Shown here piece by piece: positions 34,893 to 43,375 of a stretch of DNA of 64,000 nt. The first letter of the stretch is position 1. Each line of letters starts with the position of its first letter. Both the position numbers and the translations under genes were made by a program. This DNA is from Streptomyces sp. NBC_00271 (GTDB taxonomy: Bacteria > Actinomycetota > Actinomycetes > Streptomycetales > Streptomycetaceae): assembly GCF_036178845.1 (NCBI RefSeq), contig NZ_CP108070.1:10416001-10480000 (forward strand), read 5' to 3'. The notes below the pieces were generated by a model that was not told the DNA's origin, made no database searches, and was given only the letters and a program-made list of their open reading frames with translations.

Positions 34893-35482
34893 CGCACACC
34901 CCCCTGCTGGGCGAGCGCGAGCAGCTGCTGCACACCGGACACCGGCCGCACCGGCGCTGCGGGAGCAGCCGGCGCCGGGCGCCGACGAGCGGACGGGCGC
35001 GGTGCTGCCGTGCTCCGGTGCGGTGTCCGGCGGGCAGGCCACTCCGGGGCGCGGGCGGGTGCGGCCGCGACGGTGGGGGCGAGCACTGCGGTGGGGGCGA
35101 GCGCCTCCTCGAGAGTGAAGCCGCCAAGCAGCGCGTGGGGCGCGCGGTCGCGGGCGGCCCTGCCGCCGATCCGCCCGCCGCGCGGCTGCCAGCCGAGCAG
35201 CACCCAGCCCAACGCGGCCTGCATCGGAGCGCGGCCGTTGATCTTCGCCCGGCGTACCGCCCAGACCGCCAGTAGCCAGGCCGCGATCGGGACGGGGCCC
35301 ATCCACGACCACCAGCTGATGGACTTGACCAGAAGGAAGCCGCCACCGACGGCTACCGCGATCTGCGCAGGGGTGTACGGGCCGAGGGGAATCTTCCAGT
35401 CGGCGACCTTGCCCAGTACCCAGGGGTGGCGGCGGGCGGAGGTGTAAAAGCGTCCCATCCGCACCGGGGCGGCGGCGCTCAC
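34889..35482 (-). CDS. VirB3/PrgI/TcpE-like membrane protein
   Basis: A 197-residue protein. Residues about 40-72 form two close membrane helices (QIAVAVGGGFLLVKSI and WMGPVPIAAWLLAVWAV) after the start motif GRFYTSARRHPWVLGKVADWKIPLGPYT. The C-terminal half is Ala/Pro/Arg-rich and probably disordered. The two-helix design and position directly before virB4 match VirB3/PrgI/TcpE proteins. The family call rests on position and topology. GTG start. Confidence 0.68.
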   Translation of the reverse strand: MSAAAPVRMGRFYTSARRHPWVLGKVADWKIPLGPYTPAQIAVAVGGGFLLVKSISWWSWMGPVPIAAWLLAVWAVRRAKINGRAPMQAALGWVLLGWQPRGGRIGGRAARDRAPHALLGGFTLEEALAPTAVLAPTVAAAPARAPEWPARRTPHRSTAAPRPSARRRPAPAAPAAPVRPVSGVQQLLALAQQGGVR

Positions 35483-35820
35483 AGCCAGCCTCCCGCGCCG
35501 GCGGAGTGGTCACGTACGAGGGGATCGGTACTGCGCACGATCCCGGGGATTGCGGGTGCGCCCTTGGCCGGGTTCTTCACCTCGTCGGTGAACATGTTCG
35601 CCAGGTCGTTACGCGAGTTGTACAGGCCCAGCGCGATCACCATCAGGAGCAGGGCGCCGATCCCGGCCTTGAGGCTGAACTTCTGGATCATGATGACGAC
35701 CACGAGGCAGACCAGACCGGCCTGCAGGCCCTTGGTCGCCCACTCCTTGAACATGTTGATCCACGAGTTGCCGAGGTCGTTGAGCTGCCCCGCGAGCATC
35801 AGGCTGTGCACCGTGTTCAC
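35479..35820 (-). CDS. Small two-helix pilin-like (VirB2/TcpD-like) protein
   Basis: A 113-residue protein. Two membrane helices (GLQAGLVCLVVVIMIQKF and GIGALLLMVIALGLYNS) are separated by a short basic turn, followed by a polar C-terminus. Size and topology match VirB2-type pilins or TcpD. It sits in TcpC - this - VirB3-like - VirB4 order and is coupled on both sides by GTGA overlaps. Confidence 0.65.
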   Translation of the reverse strand: MNTVHSLMLAGQLNDLGNSWINMFKEWATKGLQAGLVCLVVVIMIQKFSLKAGIGALLLMVIALGLYNSRNDLANMFTDEVKNPAKGAPAIPGIVRSTDPLVRDHSAGAGGWL

Positions 35821-36752
35821 CGGACACCCCCGTCCTGGGCGGTCCCGGACTCCAGCGCCGCGACTTCCCACCGGCCCGAACGGGCCTTGAGCGTGAGCTC
35901 GTACCCCAGCGGCCAGCGACCGCCGGAGTCCCGGGCTTCCACCTGGACGAGGACACGCACCGCCGTGCCGTCGGCCGGCACCTTCCCGGCGGCCGCGGCC
36001 TCCTCGACGGCGGACACCCGCTGCACCGCGACCGCCGTGTACGGGGCGGGGGAGACGGGTGACAGCTTCACCCCGGGTGCGAGGTAGCGGTCCACCTCCC
36101 CGGCCCCCGTCAGGTACGCGCCGAAGAACTCGCCGACTGCCAAGGACAGATCGCCGTCGGACGGCACGCTCACGCCGTACGGCGACTTGCCCACCCCGGC
36201 GCGCGCCGGGCCGGCCACCGCCCCGGGGGCGCCGGTCACCGTGAACGAGGCGCCGCTCGCGTCGGCGGTCACGGGGACGACGAAGTAGCGCAGCCGTCCG
36301 TCGGCGTACTGCGCAGCCACGGTCACCGACCACTCGCCGTCCTCGCGCTGCGCACTGCGCACGGCGGTCACCGCCGCCGGGTCCGGCTGCGCACTGGCGA
36401 CCGGGTCCGGCAGATCGACGTCCGGCGCGAGGGACTGCGCAAGCCGCGCCTGCGCACTGTTCGCGTCGTCGGCGCTGCTGCGCAACCACGCGTCGACGAA
36501 CACCTGCGCATAGCCCGCAGGGTCGGCCGCAGCGGCCGCGCTGCGCACGGTGGCCGGCTTGTCCGAGGGGGCGGCCGCGACGGTGGTCGGGCCGGACATC
36601 ACCGCGATGCCCAGGGCGACGGGGCCGGCCGCGATCGCGGTGAACAGGGCCAGGCGCGACAGGCGGACGCGCCGTCTCATCTTCTCCAGCCGGGCGCCTG
36701 CGGCCATCGGGGGAGCCGCGTCGCTCTCCGAGGCCTGCTTGCCAGGGGACAT
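35817..36752 (-). CDS. TcpC/VirB8-like conjugal transfer protein
   Basis: A 311-residue protein. It has a cytoplasmic N-terminus, one membrane helix (LALFTAIAAGPVALGIAVM), then two NTF2-like modules (around YAQVFVDAWLRS ... YFVVPVTAD and LAVGEFFGAYLTGAGEVDRYLAPG). This is the TcpC arrangement of Gram-positive conjugation systems. The ATG at 36752 has GGGAG 7 bases upstream; an in-frame TTG at 36758 is less likely. It is the first gene of the transfer operon, transcribed away from the repeat-rich control region. Its 5' half is itself rich in TGCGCA. Confidence 0.82.
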   Translation of the reverse strand: MSPGKQASESDAAPPMAAGARLEKMRRRVRLSRLALFTAIAAGPVALGIAVMSGPTTVAAAPSDKPATVRSAAAAADPAGYAQVFVDAWLRSSADDANSAQARLAQSLAPDVDLPDPVASAQPDPAAVTAVRSAQREDGEWSVTVAAQYADGRLRYFVVPVTADASGASFTVTGAPGAVAGPARAGVGKSPYGVSVPSDGDLSLAVGEFFGAYLTGAGEVDRYLAPGVKLSPVSPAPYTAVAVQRVSAVEEAAAAGKVPADGTAVRVLVQVEARDSGGRWPLGYELTLKARSGRWEVAALESGTAQDGGVR

Positions 36753-36813
36753 GGTCAAACTCCCAGGTCAGTACGTGTACTTGCTGACCTTGAGACAACC
36801 CGCCGACCCCGAC

Positions 36814-36906
36814 CCGACCACCGACCATGAGACCCCGACCACGGTCACGATGGGGACACAAAGCCCGTGGTCGGGGTCATGGTCGGCCCGACCACAGCCC
36901 CGACCA
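36814..36906. repeat. Cluster of seven CCGACCA/TGGTCGG heptamers (left)
   Basis: Heptamers start at 36814, 36821, 36835 (CCGACCA), 36868, 36880 (TGGTCGG), 36888 and 36900 (CCGACCA). The unit TGGTCGGCCCGACCA at 36880-36894 is a perfect 15-base palindrome. It lies 60-155 bases upstream of the tcpC-like start. Confidence 0.75.
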
Positions 36907-37064
36907 TGGCCCCAGACGGCGAGCGGGCACGCCTGAACCGAGCACCGCCGTGAAGGCGGTGGGGACGGGGAACTGGCCCAGCGGGCCCAGGGGAAACACA
37001 GGGAGATGCGGCCGAAGGATCGGTCCCGCGCCGGCTCCAGGAAGGAGGCCGTGGAAGGCCCGGT

Positions 37065-37290
37065 TGCGCACGACTTGGCCGAGTGCGCAGACCAACGTCG
37101 ACGGCGCCTTCCCCGCTGTGCGCAGTCGGCTGCACATGCCGAATGCGCAGGACCCGGAATCGTTGCGCAGCCGACTGCGCAATGAGCGCCCCTGCCGCTG
37201 CGCAACCGCGACTGCGCATCCTTCGGCTGACACCGGGAAAGGCCCGTGGTCGGCCCGACCATCAGCCCGACCATGCCAGCCCAGTGCGCA
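37065..37290. repeat. Nine TGCGCA palindromes in 226 bp
   Basis: Copies start at 37065, 37084, 37119, 37144, 37164, 37176, 37199, 37213 and 37285. Two adjacent ones form the perfect inverted repeat TTGCGCAG-CCGA-CTGCGCAA at 37163-37182. By base composition fewer than one copy would be expected here. Confidence 0.75.
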
Positions 37291-37342
37291 TGTTGCCGGA
37301 TCGTGACCGGTGGTCGGGGGCTGTGGCCGTCAGCCTGGTCGG
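37247..37342. repeat. Cluster of five TGGTCGG/CCGACCA heptamers (right)
   Basis: Heptamers start at 37247 (TGGTCGG), 37255, 37267 (CCGACCA), 37311 and 37336 (TGGTCGG). The 37247-37261 unit repeats the palindrome TGGTCGGCCCGACCA of the left cluster exactly, and both are followed by CAG/CAGC and another CCGACCATG. Confidence 0.75.
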
Positions 37343-37471
37343 GGGCGCCGGGTGAGCTGACGGAATGGATCTCGCCCACGTCACCTCACACAGCGGTCCC
37401 GGCCACCTCGCTCCCGCACGTCCGCTCCAGGGCATCGGCGGCCGCGCGTACACGGCGCGCGAGGAAGCACG

Positions 37472-38902
37472 ATGAGCCGCTTCGGGGCGGGAATCCGACG
37501 TGGGGTGATGGCGGCGGACCAGTACACCCAGATCGCCAACGCCCTGTTCCGCGACCCCAAGATCTCCTTCAAGGCGAAGGGAACCTTCGGCTGCATCAGC
37601 ACCCACCGTGTCGGCTGGCACGTGACGGTCGCCGACCTCGTGCGCGCCGGACCCGACGGACGCGACGCCGTGCGCGGCGGCCTGAGCGAACTGCAGCGGC
37701 ACGGCTATCTCATCCGCGAACAGTTGAGGCACGACGACGGGATCCTCGGCGAGGTCGTGTACTCGATCACGGACCGTCCCGCTCCCGTCGACGCCGACCT
37801 TGCCGCGGCGGCTGGTTCGGCGTTCGCCTCCCCGCCGGCGGGTGAGGCGCCGCCCGGCTTCGGGGCGGGGATCCGTCGTGGGGTGATGGCGGCGGACCAG
37901 TTCACCCAGATCGCCAACGCCCTGTTCCGCGACCCCAAGATCTCCTTCAAGGCGAAGGGAATCTTCGGGCTCATCAGCACGCACCGGGACGGCTGGCGGA
38001 TGAGCGTCACGGACCTGGTGCGCTGCAGCCGCGACGGCGAGGCGGCCGTCAAGAGCGGCCTCAAGGAGCTGGAGAAGCACAGCTTCCTGCTCCGGGAACG
38101 TGAGCGCCGCCCCGACGGCGCTCTCGGCGCGGCCGCGTACTTCATCACCGATCTGCCCAGCCTGCAAAACAGCAGGTCGCAACCGATGTCGGGTTTTCCA
38201 CCGGTGGATAACCCGACGTCGGTTAATCGCCCCACTAAGAACACCAACAGAAAGAAGACCAACAAGCAGAAGACCAGCACCGTCCCTCCGTGCGACCGCA
38301 GCGACATCGCGCGCACACCCGAAGGGACGGACCAGCCCGACACACCAGCGTCCCCGCCGACTGCGCTCCCGGCGGACGAGATGCATCCGGGGATCCAGCT
38401 GCTGCTCGAGATCGGAGCGAGCCGTCCGAACCTCCTGCTGACCGGCAAGGTGCTGACCGACCAGGGCCGCGTGGCCACGGTGATGCTGGAGTCCGGCTGG
38501 AGCAGCGAGCAGCTGCGCCACGTCATCACCGACCGGCCCCTGCCGCACCTGGTGCGCACCTCGGTCGGCGCGATCATTGCCGCCCGGCTCCGCGCCGCCC
38601 AGGCCTACCCGCCACCCGCCACCGCAGCAGACCACCACGATCCGCCCCCGTGGGACGAGCCGTACGCGTCGGCGACAACCGAGCGATCATCGATGGGGGC
38701 CGCCGCCCGCAGCGTGCCCGAGGCCCTGACCTACCGGGCCCTCGTCGAGTGCGCCGGCTGCGGCGTGCCCGCAACCGCCCCCGGCGAAGACCTCTGCCCG
38801 GCCTGCCTCGGCTGGCCGCTGTGCCGCACCTGCCCGGGCCCGACGCCCCGGCGGGCCCACCCCGACGGCGACGGCCGCTGCAGGACGTGCGCCTCCGCCT
38901 GA
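37472..38902 (+). CDS. Protein with tandemly duplicated HTH (replication-initiator-like) module and C-terminal zinc fingers
   Basis: A 476-residue protein. Residues about 4-105 and 130-231 are copies of one winged-helix module, each beginning FGAGIRRGVMAADQ and containing NALFRDPKISFKAKG. That segment is the hallmark of helix-turn-helix proteins related to phage/plasmid replication proteins. A basic, Asn/Lys/Thr-rich linker (PTKNTNRKKTNKQK) follows, then a helical region and a C-terminus with repeated CxxC pairs (CAGCGVPA, CPACLGWPLCRTC, CRTC) that look like zinc ribbons. I infer an element-encoded initiator or regulator acting on the adjacent repeats. ATG at 37472 with AGGAAG upstream. Confidence 0.75.
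   Translation: MSRFGAGIRRGVMAADQYTQIANALFRDPKISFKAKGTFGCISTHRVGWHVTVADLVRAGPDGRDAVRGGLSELQRHGYLIREQLRHDDGILGEVVYSITDRPAPVDADLAAAAGSAFASPPAGEAPPGFGAGIRRGVMAADQFTQIANALFRDPKISFKAKGIFGLISTHRDGWRMSVTDLVRCSRDGEAAVKSGLKELEKHSFLLRERERRPDGALGAAAYFITDLPSLQNSRSQPMSGFPPVDNPTSVNRPTKNTNRKKTNKQKTSTVPPCDRSDIARTPEGTDQPDTPASPPTALPADEMHPGIQLLLEIGASRPNLLLTGKVLTDQGRVATVMLESGWSSEQLRHVITDRPLPHLVRTSVGAIIAARLRAAQAYPPPATAADHHDPPPWDEPYASATTERSSMGAAARSVPEALTYRALVECAGCGVPATAPGEDLCPACLGWPLCRTCPGPTPRRAHPDGDGRCRTCASA
37481..37963 (+). repeat. In-frame direct repeat within the duplicated-HTH gene (offset 378 bp)
   Basis: The first copy starts at 37481 and the second at 37859. The first roughly 105 bases are nearly identical (about four mismatches), while the remaining 190 bases of each module have clearly diverged. 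The repeat unit is 126 codons. Confidence 0.85.
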
Positions 38903-38927
38903 CCGACCCACTGGAAGGAAGAAGCCC

Positions 38928-40388
38928 GTGACGGACACGCTCCGCACACCACCACCGCCGACCGCGGCCGCGCAGCACCAGCGCCCCTTCGCCCTCGACC
39001 CGGACCGGTGGGAGACGGAACGCTCACGCGCCCTGCGGACCGGCCACGTCCGCGACCACACCTGCACGGCCGAGTGCGAACCCGTCCTCGTGTACGAACG
39101 CACCTGGTGGGGCTGGCTCGCCTGGACGGTTCCCGGTGACGGCACGCCGCCCGATCAACCCCATCAGATCGGGGTTCTCACCCCCACCGCGAGCCGCATG
39201 CAACGCCTGGCCCTGCGCTGGCTGACCAGGCACCCCGCCCAGCGCCTCGCCCTGGCCCCCACCATCCCCGGGTCCCTGCGGCTCTCCGCCGCTGCCGTTG
39301 CCCTCATCAGCCTGCTCGCAGGCCTATTCGCGATGAGTTACAGCGTTCCCGTCGACGCCGCACTGCCGGGAATGCTGCTCGCTCCGATACTCGCCGAGCA
39401 CCTGCCGCGCCAGCTGGATGCCCGGGCCCGCGAACACGTCCGCAGTGTCGAAGGCGACGGCGCCTGCCGCTACTTGCAGCGTCTCGCCTCCCTGCACACC
39501 TTCCTCGTCCAGGCTGCCGCCGGCAGCGACCGCTACGAGCTGCGCCGTGCGGCCGAGATCGGCCAGCACCTGCTGTGGGACGCAGCCGGCCTGCTCCAGA
39601 CCCAGGACACCCGCTCGGGCTCCGCCGACCTCATCGCCCGCGAGCGGCTGATGGTCCAGCTCGCCGACCAGATCACTCCGAGCCTGAACCGCACCCACGC
39701 CGAGGACGGGCCAGCCGACGCGGACCAGCCCGGCTGGCACGAGCGGCCGTTAGGCCCGTACCCGCCCGGCTTCGAACAGACGGCACAGCCAGCATTCCGA
39801 CGCACACCCGGCACGTCACCACTGAAGGGATTCCATCCCATGCTCCAGACTCAGCCCGATCACGCCGGCCGCATTGCGGACGTCTACCTGCTCTTCGCGC
39901 ACGAGCCGTACTACCCCGGCCCCGGCGCCCAGGAGATCAACACCACCCTGGTGGCTGCTGCCTCTCTGCTCCACCCCCGGGTACGGCAGCCCGACGGGGC
40001 CCAGATCCACGACCGCCTCACCCAAGGACGACATCCGGGAGAGATCGTCCCGCTGGCCACCCTCACTCACGAACTGCGTGGCGGAGCCGACTGGCCGACG
40101 GTCGGCGACTGGGAGAGCGTTACCACCGACCTGCTGCACCTCGTCCGCGAAGGGGAGTGCGACGCCCTCAGCCTCGGCCTGCCCGAGATCCTGCGGACTC
40201 TCATCTGCACCGGACCACACAGTCACGTGCGCACCTACGACGCGGCGGCCGACCAGTTCATCGCATACGGGCCGACGGAACGCGCCGCCGTCCTGGCCGA
40301 GGTCGAGAAGTTCCTCGCCTGCATCGTGGCCGAGCAGGACCTCTGGCCCGGCGACGGCCCGCTGCCCTCGCCCACCCGCCCCGCATGA
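38928..40388 (+). CDS. Hypothetical membrane-anchored protein
   Basis: A 486-residue protein I do not recognise. It has a Pro-rich N-terminus, a pair of hydrophobic segments at about residues 120-155 (RLSAAAVALISLLAGLFAM, then LPGMLLAPILAEHL), a helical part and a C-terminal globular part (DVYLLFAHEPYYPGPGAQEINTTL). The GTG at 38928 follows GGAAGGAAG and lies 25 bases after the duplicated-HTH gene, so they form an operon. Its location on the element suggests a role in transfer or maintenance, which is inference only. Confidence 0.65.
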   Translation: MTDTLRTPPPPTAAAQHQRPFALDPDRWETERSRALRTGHVRDHTCTAECEPVLVYERTWWGWLAWTVPGDGTPPDQPHQIGVLTPTASRMQRLALRWLTRHPAQRLALAPTIPGSLRLSAAAVALISLLAGLFAMSYSVPVDAALPGMLLAPILAEHLPRQLDARAREHVRSVEGDGACRYLQRLASLHTFLVQAAAGSDRYELRRAAEIGQHLLWDAAGLLQTQDTRSGSADLIARERLMVQLADQITPSLNRTHAEDGPADADQPGWHERPLGPYPPGFEQTAQPAFRRTPGTSPLKGFHPMLQTQPDHAGRIADVYLLFAHEPYYPGPGAQEINTTLVAAASLLHPRVRQPDGAQIHDRLTQGRHPGEIVPLATLTHELRGGADWPTVGDWESVTTDLLHLVREGECDALSLGLPEILRTLICTGPHSHVRTYDAAADQFIAYGPTERAAVLAEVEKFLACIVAEQDLWPGDGPLPSPTRPA

Positions 40389-40460
40389 CATCACCAACCC
40401 AGTTGTGGCTAGAGCACTTCGGCTGTGCCTCCGATCTGACGCGACGGGCACGGACCGAGC

Positions 40461-42081
40461 ATGGGCAAAAGACAGCGGGACTGCATCGGCTGCGGGGCAC
40501 CGGTCGGCTTCATCGACCGGCAGCACTGCTGCCGCTGCACGGCCCGAATGAAAGATGAAGCTGCCCGCGCGTCCTGCCCTACCTGTGGAAGGTCACGCGT
40601 CGTGCAGGCCGACACCGGACAGTGCATCAACTGCTCGGGGGCCTGCACCATCTGCGGCCGGCCAGTGCGGTCTGCGACCACCACCAGTTGCGATGCCTGC
40701 CGGCGTGAAGCCGAACGGGTGGCCCCCAAACGGACCTGCCCGCGCTGCCAGCGACCCGGCTTCTTGCAGACTGGCACCGGCTGGTGCGGCCACTGCTCAC
40801 GCATCCGGCAGTCCAAGCAACCACCGCGCGAGTGCGCCGGGTGCGGTCAGGTCCGACGCCATGCCGGGCTCGGACTGTGCACGGCCTTGCTGGCAGAAAC
40901 ACCCCGACCGGCCGCTCATCACCGCCGCGAACCTGCGGGACCGGCTCGCCGACCCACCTCCGTGGCTGGTTGACTTCGCCGGCCATCTCGCTGCCCGGCA
41001 CTGCGCCAGCCGAGCCTGCACCATGATCAGCTCCTTGGGCCGGCTCCTGGAGGACGGCCACCCCAACCATCCTCAAGCTCTCCTGGATCGTGCCCGCCGC
41101 CCCGGCCGCTCGATGGGCTCTCTTGCCCGCGCGCTGGAGGACTACCTCACCCAGCGCGCCCTGGCCCTGCCGACCGACCACGCGGACCGGCTCGCGGCCG
41201 GCCGCCGCCGACGCCGCATCGAAGCCGCCCCGCTCCCGCTTCGACCCCAGGTCCAGGCGTTCTCCGACTCGCTGCTGCGAGCACGTGAACGCGCCCTGCG
41301 GGCCGGAACCCTGCCACGCGCCGACATCACCATCGACGCGGCCCTGGCCATCGTCCGCGACTTCGCCCGATTCCTGACCGACCACTGCGGCAAGCACGAC
41401 TGGGCCCTCGCAGACGTCCACGACATCGAAGCGTTCCTGGCGACCAGGCCCAAAGGCCGCCAGCGCCGACTGACGGTGCTGCGGCAGTTCTTCCGCTTCG
41501 CCCGCTCCCACAAAGTAGTCCTCGCCGACCCGACCCGGGGCCTGCAGGTGAAAGGCCCGTCCGGGTTCATCGGCACCACGGTCGCCGTCGGCCGGCAGCG
41601 TCAACTTTTCCGCCGCTGGACCACCGGCACTGACGCGCACCCCCACGAGGCTCTGCTCGGCGTCCTGGCCCTCCTGCACGCGGCCTCCAGCAGCGAAGTC
41701 CGACACCTGCGCGTGGACGACCTCGATCCGGTCAACCGCACCGTCCGCCTGGGCAAACGCCCTCATCCGCCGTTGGACCCGGCCAGTTGGTCAGTGCTGC
41801 AACGCTGCCTGGCCCACCGCGAAATCCAGCGCACCGACAACCCCCACGTGATCGTCACCAAGATCACCAAATCCGGCAGGGCAGCGGCCTCGACGGGCTA
41901 TATCAGCCACATCCTGGACCCCTACGGCGTCCCGCCCCGGACCTTGCGCTGCACCCGCCTGGCCGACCTGGTCAACACCCTCGATCCCAAGCTCGTCGCC
42001 GCCGCGTTCGGCATGGATCCGGAAGCCACCATGATCTATCTCGCCGACCGCATCGACCCGGGCCGTCTGCCTGATGCATGA
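40461..42081 (+). pseudogene. Tyrosine-recombinase-like integrase with N-terminal zinc ribbons, frameshifted
   Basis: The first 140 residues contain repeated CxxC pairs (CIGCGAP, CCRCTAR, CPTCGRSR, CTICGRPV, CPRCQRPG, CAGCGQVR), a chain of zinc ribbons. One extra T at about 40887-40888 then shifts the frame. In the second frame the protein continues with CWQKHPDRPL and a core-binding plus catalytic region of a tyrosine recombinase: a likely catalytic Arg in SSSEVRHLRVDDL, a box-II remnant in RTLRCTRLADLV (the usual His of HxxR is not in place) and the final Tyr in EATMIYL. Together they give about 539 residues. It may be the element's lost integrase or an unrelated recombinase. A base-calling error would make it intact. 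Confidence 0.7.
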
Positions 42082-42135
42082 CTGACGCGACAAATTCGCT
42101 GGGCACGGCAGTGTTCGATCTGCAGAATCAGCAGA

Positions 42136-42534
42136 ATGCCGCGCTTCTTGTGTGACCACTGCCGACGCCCCCTCACCGGACCGGCCACCAAGGTGAAAGT
42201 GCCGCCTTCGGTGCCGATGTCGGAGATCCCGGGTGTCCGGACACGTCCGGCCCGCGTGCCCCTCGGCACTTATGCCCCTAATTTTCGGCTGAGCGAGTTC
42301 AGCAACGACATCCCAGGCTTCATCGTGCACCCCACCGACGTGATCGGCACTGAACAGCATCCCGACCTCATGCGATCAATCGGCTGCTGCCAAGGCCCTG
42401 CAGGCGGCGATGGCCTGAACCTGGTCTGCAGGGACTGCGGAGCCGAAGTCGCCACCCGGCAAGCGGATTGTTATACCCAAAACCAGGTGACCTTCGAGCC
42501 AGCTGCGGTCTGCCTGTCCTTTTCTGACGACTGA
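42136..42534 (+). CDS. Small cysteine-rich hypothetical protein
   Basis: A 132-residue protein. An N-terminal FLCDHCRRPL knuckle and a later CCQGPAGG ... LVCRDCGAEVAT knuckle could bind one zinc. The centre has a Pro/Val-rich stretch. Family unknown. It lies 54 bases after the recombinase on the same strand and precedes the insertion-sequence debris. The ATG at 42136 has no strong ribosome site. Confidence 0.6.
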   Translation: MPRFLCDHCRRPLTGPATKVKVPPSVPMSEIPGVRTRPARVPLGTYAPNFRLSEFSNDIPGFIVHPTDVIGTEQHPDLMRSIGCCQGPAGGDGLNLVCRDCGAEVATRQADCYTQNQVTFEPAAVCLSFSDD

Positions 42535-42601
42535 TCGCAGTACCCGGTTAGGCCCAACCCGTTGACTTTCGGTACCGCCTGGCACAGGTTCGCCGGAACG
42601 T

Positions 42602-42697
42602 GTGCGCTTTGGAGAAGGACTCGTTGGAGGCGATCGCCATACTGTTCTTCTCCTCACGCTCGGTCAGCACCTGGAACAGCAGCTCGGCTCCGCGCCG
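42602..42697 (-). mobile_element. IS21-family IstB-like ATPase fragment
   Basis: The minus strand encodes RRGAELLFQVLTEREEKNS and then AIASNESFS, the characteristic late region of IstB helper ATPases. Only about 32 residues match. The flanking sequence on both sides no longer reads as IstB, so this is a decayed remnant. No terminal repeats of a complete IS21 element are visible. Confidence 0.7.
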
Positions 42698-42721
42698 GGG
42701 CACCCTTCGCGCGCTCGCTCG

Positions 42722-43069
42722 CTACTCACCTGTCTCGTGCTCCGAACGATCCATGGCCGGAGGCTCGTTGTAGGTGATCACGACCGGCGCGTTTGCCTCC
42801 GCCCGTACGCGGTCCGACGCCGTCGCGATCTCCTCGTAGGTCCATTCCCTGTACAGGCGCTCCCCGTGGGCATCGGTGATGTCGATGACCACGCTGGTCC
42901 ACTCCTCGGCGGGCTGTTCGGGGACGAGTCCCAGCTCGTACGTAGCGTCCTGGAGGAGGGATTCGGTGACGCGTATGCCGGTGAGTCTCTCGGCCAGAGC
43001 GAGGACCGCCGCCTTCCGGTCGACGTCCGGGGCGCTATGGAAGCGCACCCGCGACAGCGTGCGGCACAA
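42722..43069 (-). CDS. Hypothetical protein, probably 5'-truncated by the IS630 remnant
   Basis: 115 codons as an open frame. The central part (KAAVLALAERLTGIRVTESLLQDATYELGLVPEQPAEEW) has normal protein composition. The first 15 or so residues are antisense to the IS630 transposase remnant, so the true N-terminus was probably lost on insertion. Family unknown; no nearby partner. Confidence 0.45.
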   Translation of the reverse strand: MCRTLSRVRFHSAPDVDRKAAVLALAERLTGIRVTESLLQDATYELGLVPEQPAEEWTSVVIDITDAHGERLYREWTYEEIATASDRVRAEANAPVVITYNEPPAMDRSEHETGE

Positions 43070-43375
43070 GGCCGATCCCGTCCTCCAGCAGGCCGCGAGG
43101 GCCGAGCTGGGGGACTTGCGGACTTACGGATGGAGGCGAACGCGGGCGAGCGCGACCTGATCTTCCTGGACGAGTCCGGCTTCGCTCCCACGATGCTCAC
43201 CGGCTACACCTGGTCGCGGATCGGACGGCGGGCCGCGGTGCCCCGGGAGGACACCAAGAACCGTCGCGTCAACGTGCTCGGCGCGAAGATCGTCGGCGTC
43301 GAGCCGGACCTGGTTTGGCAGCGCACCAGCGGGAAGATCGACGCCGGCGTGCTGCTGCCCACCGCTATGCTTTGA
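43033..43375 (+). mobile_element. IS630-family transposase remnant, frameshifted
   Basis: The plus strand reads ALWKRTRDSVRHKADP and AARAELGDL in one frame, then GERDLIFLDESGF, TWSRIGRRAAVPREDTKN and VNVLGAKIVG in another. The DESGF block carries one of the DDE-superfamily catalytic aspartates. The frame changes at a short tandem duplication (GGACTTGC then GGACTTAC, about 43109-43124). N- and C-terminal parts of the transposase are missing. Confidence 0.8.

Larger units (their letters stand above)
36753..37471. promoter_or_regulatory. 719-bp divergent control region, candidate origin/operator of the mobile element
   Basis: No gene is supported here. The region separates the minus-strand transfer operon from the plus-strand duplicated-HTH gene. 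It carries two clusters of TGGTCGG/CCGACCA (36814-36906 and 37247-37342) flanking a cluster of nine TGCGCA palindromes (37065-37290). This layout is what one expects of iterons or multiple operator sites. It may hold the vegetative origin, oriT or the master promoter pair. Confidence 0.55.

Noticed and set aside
34893..35513. Upstream extension of the virB4 frame
   Set aside because: It overlaps the VirB3-like gene and has shadow composition. The ATGA overlap at 34889-34892 fixes the start.
42535..42601. Possible continuation of the IstB fragment toward 42540
   Set aside because: In no frame does the sequence follow the expected IstB ending convincingly, so the fragment was limited to the clear match.
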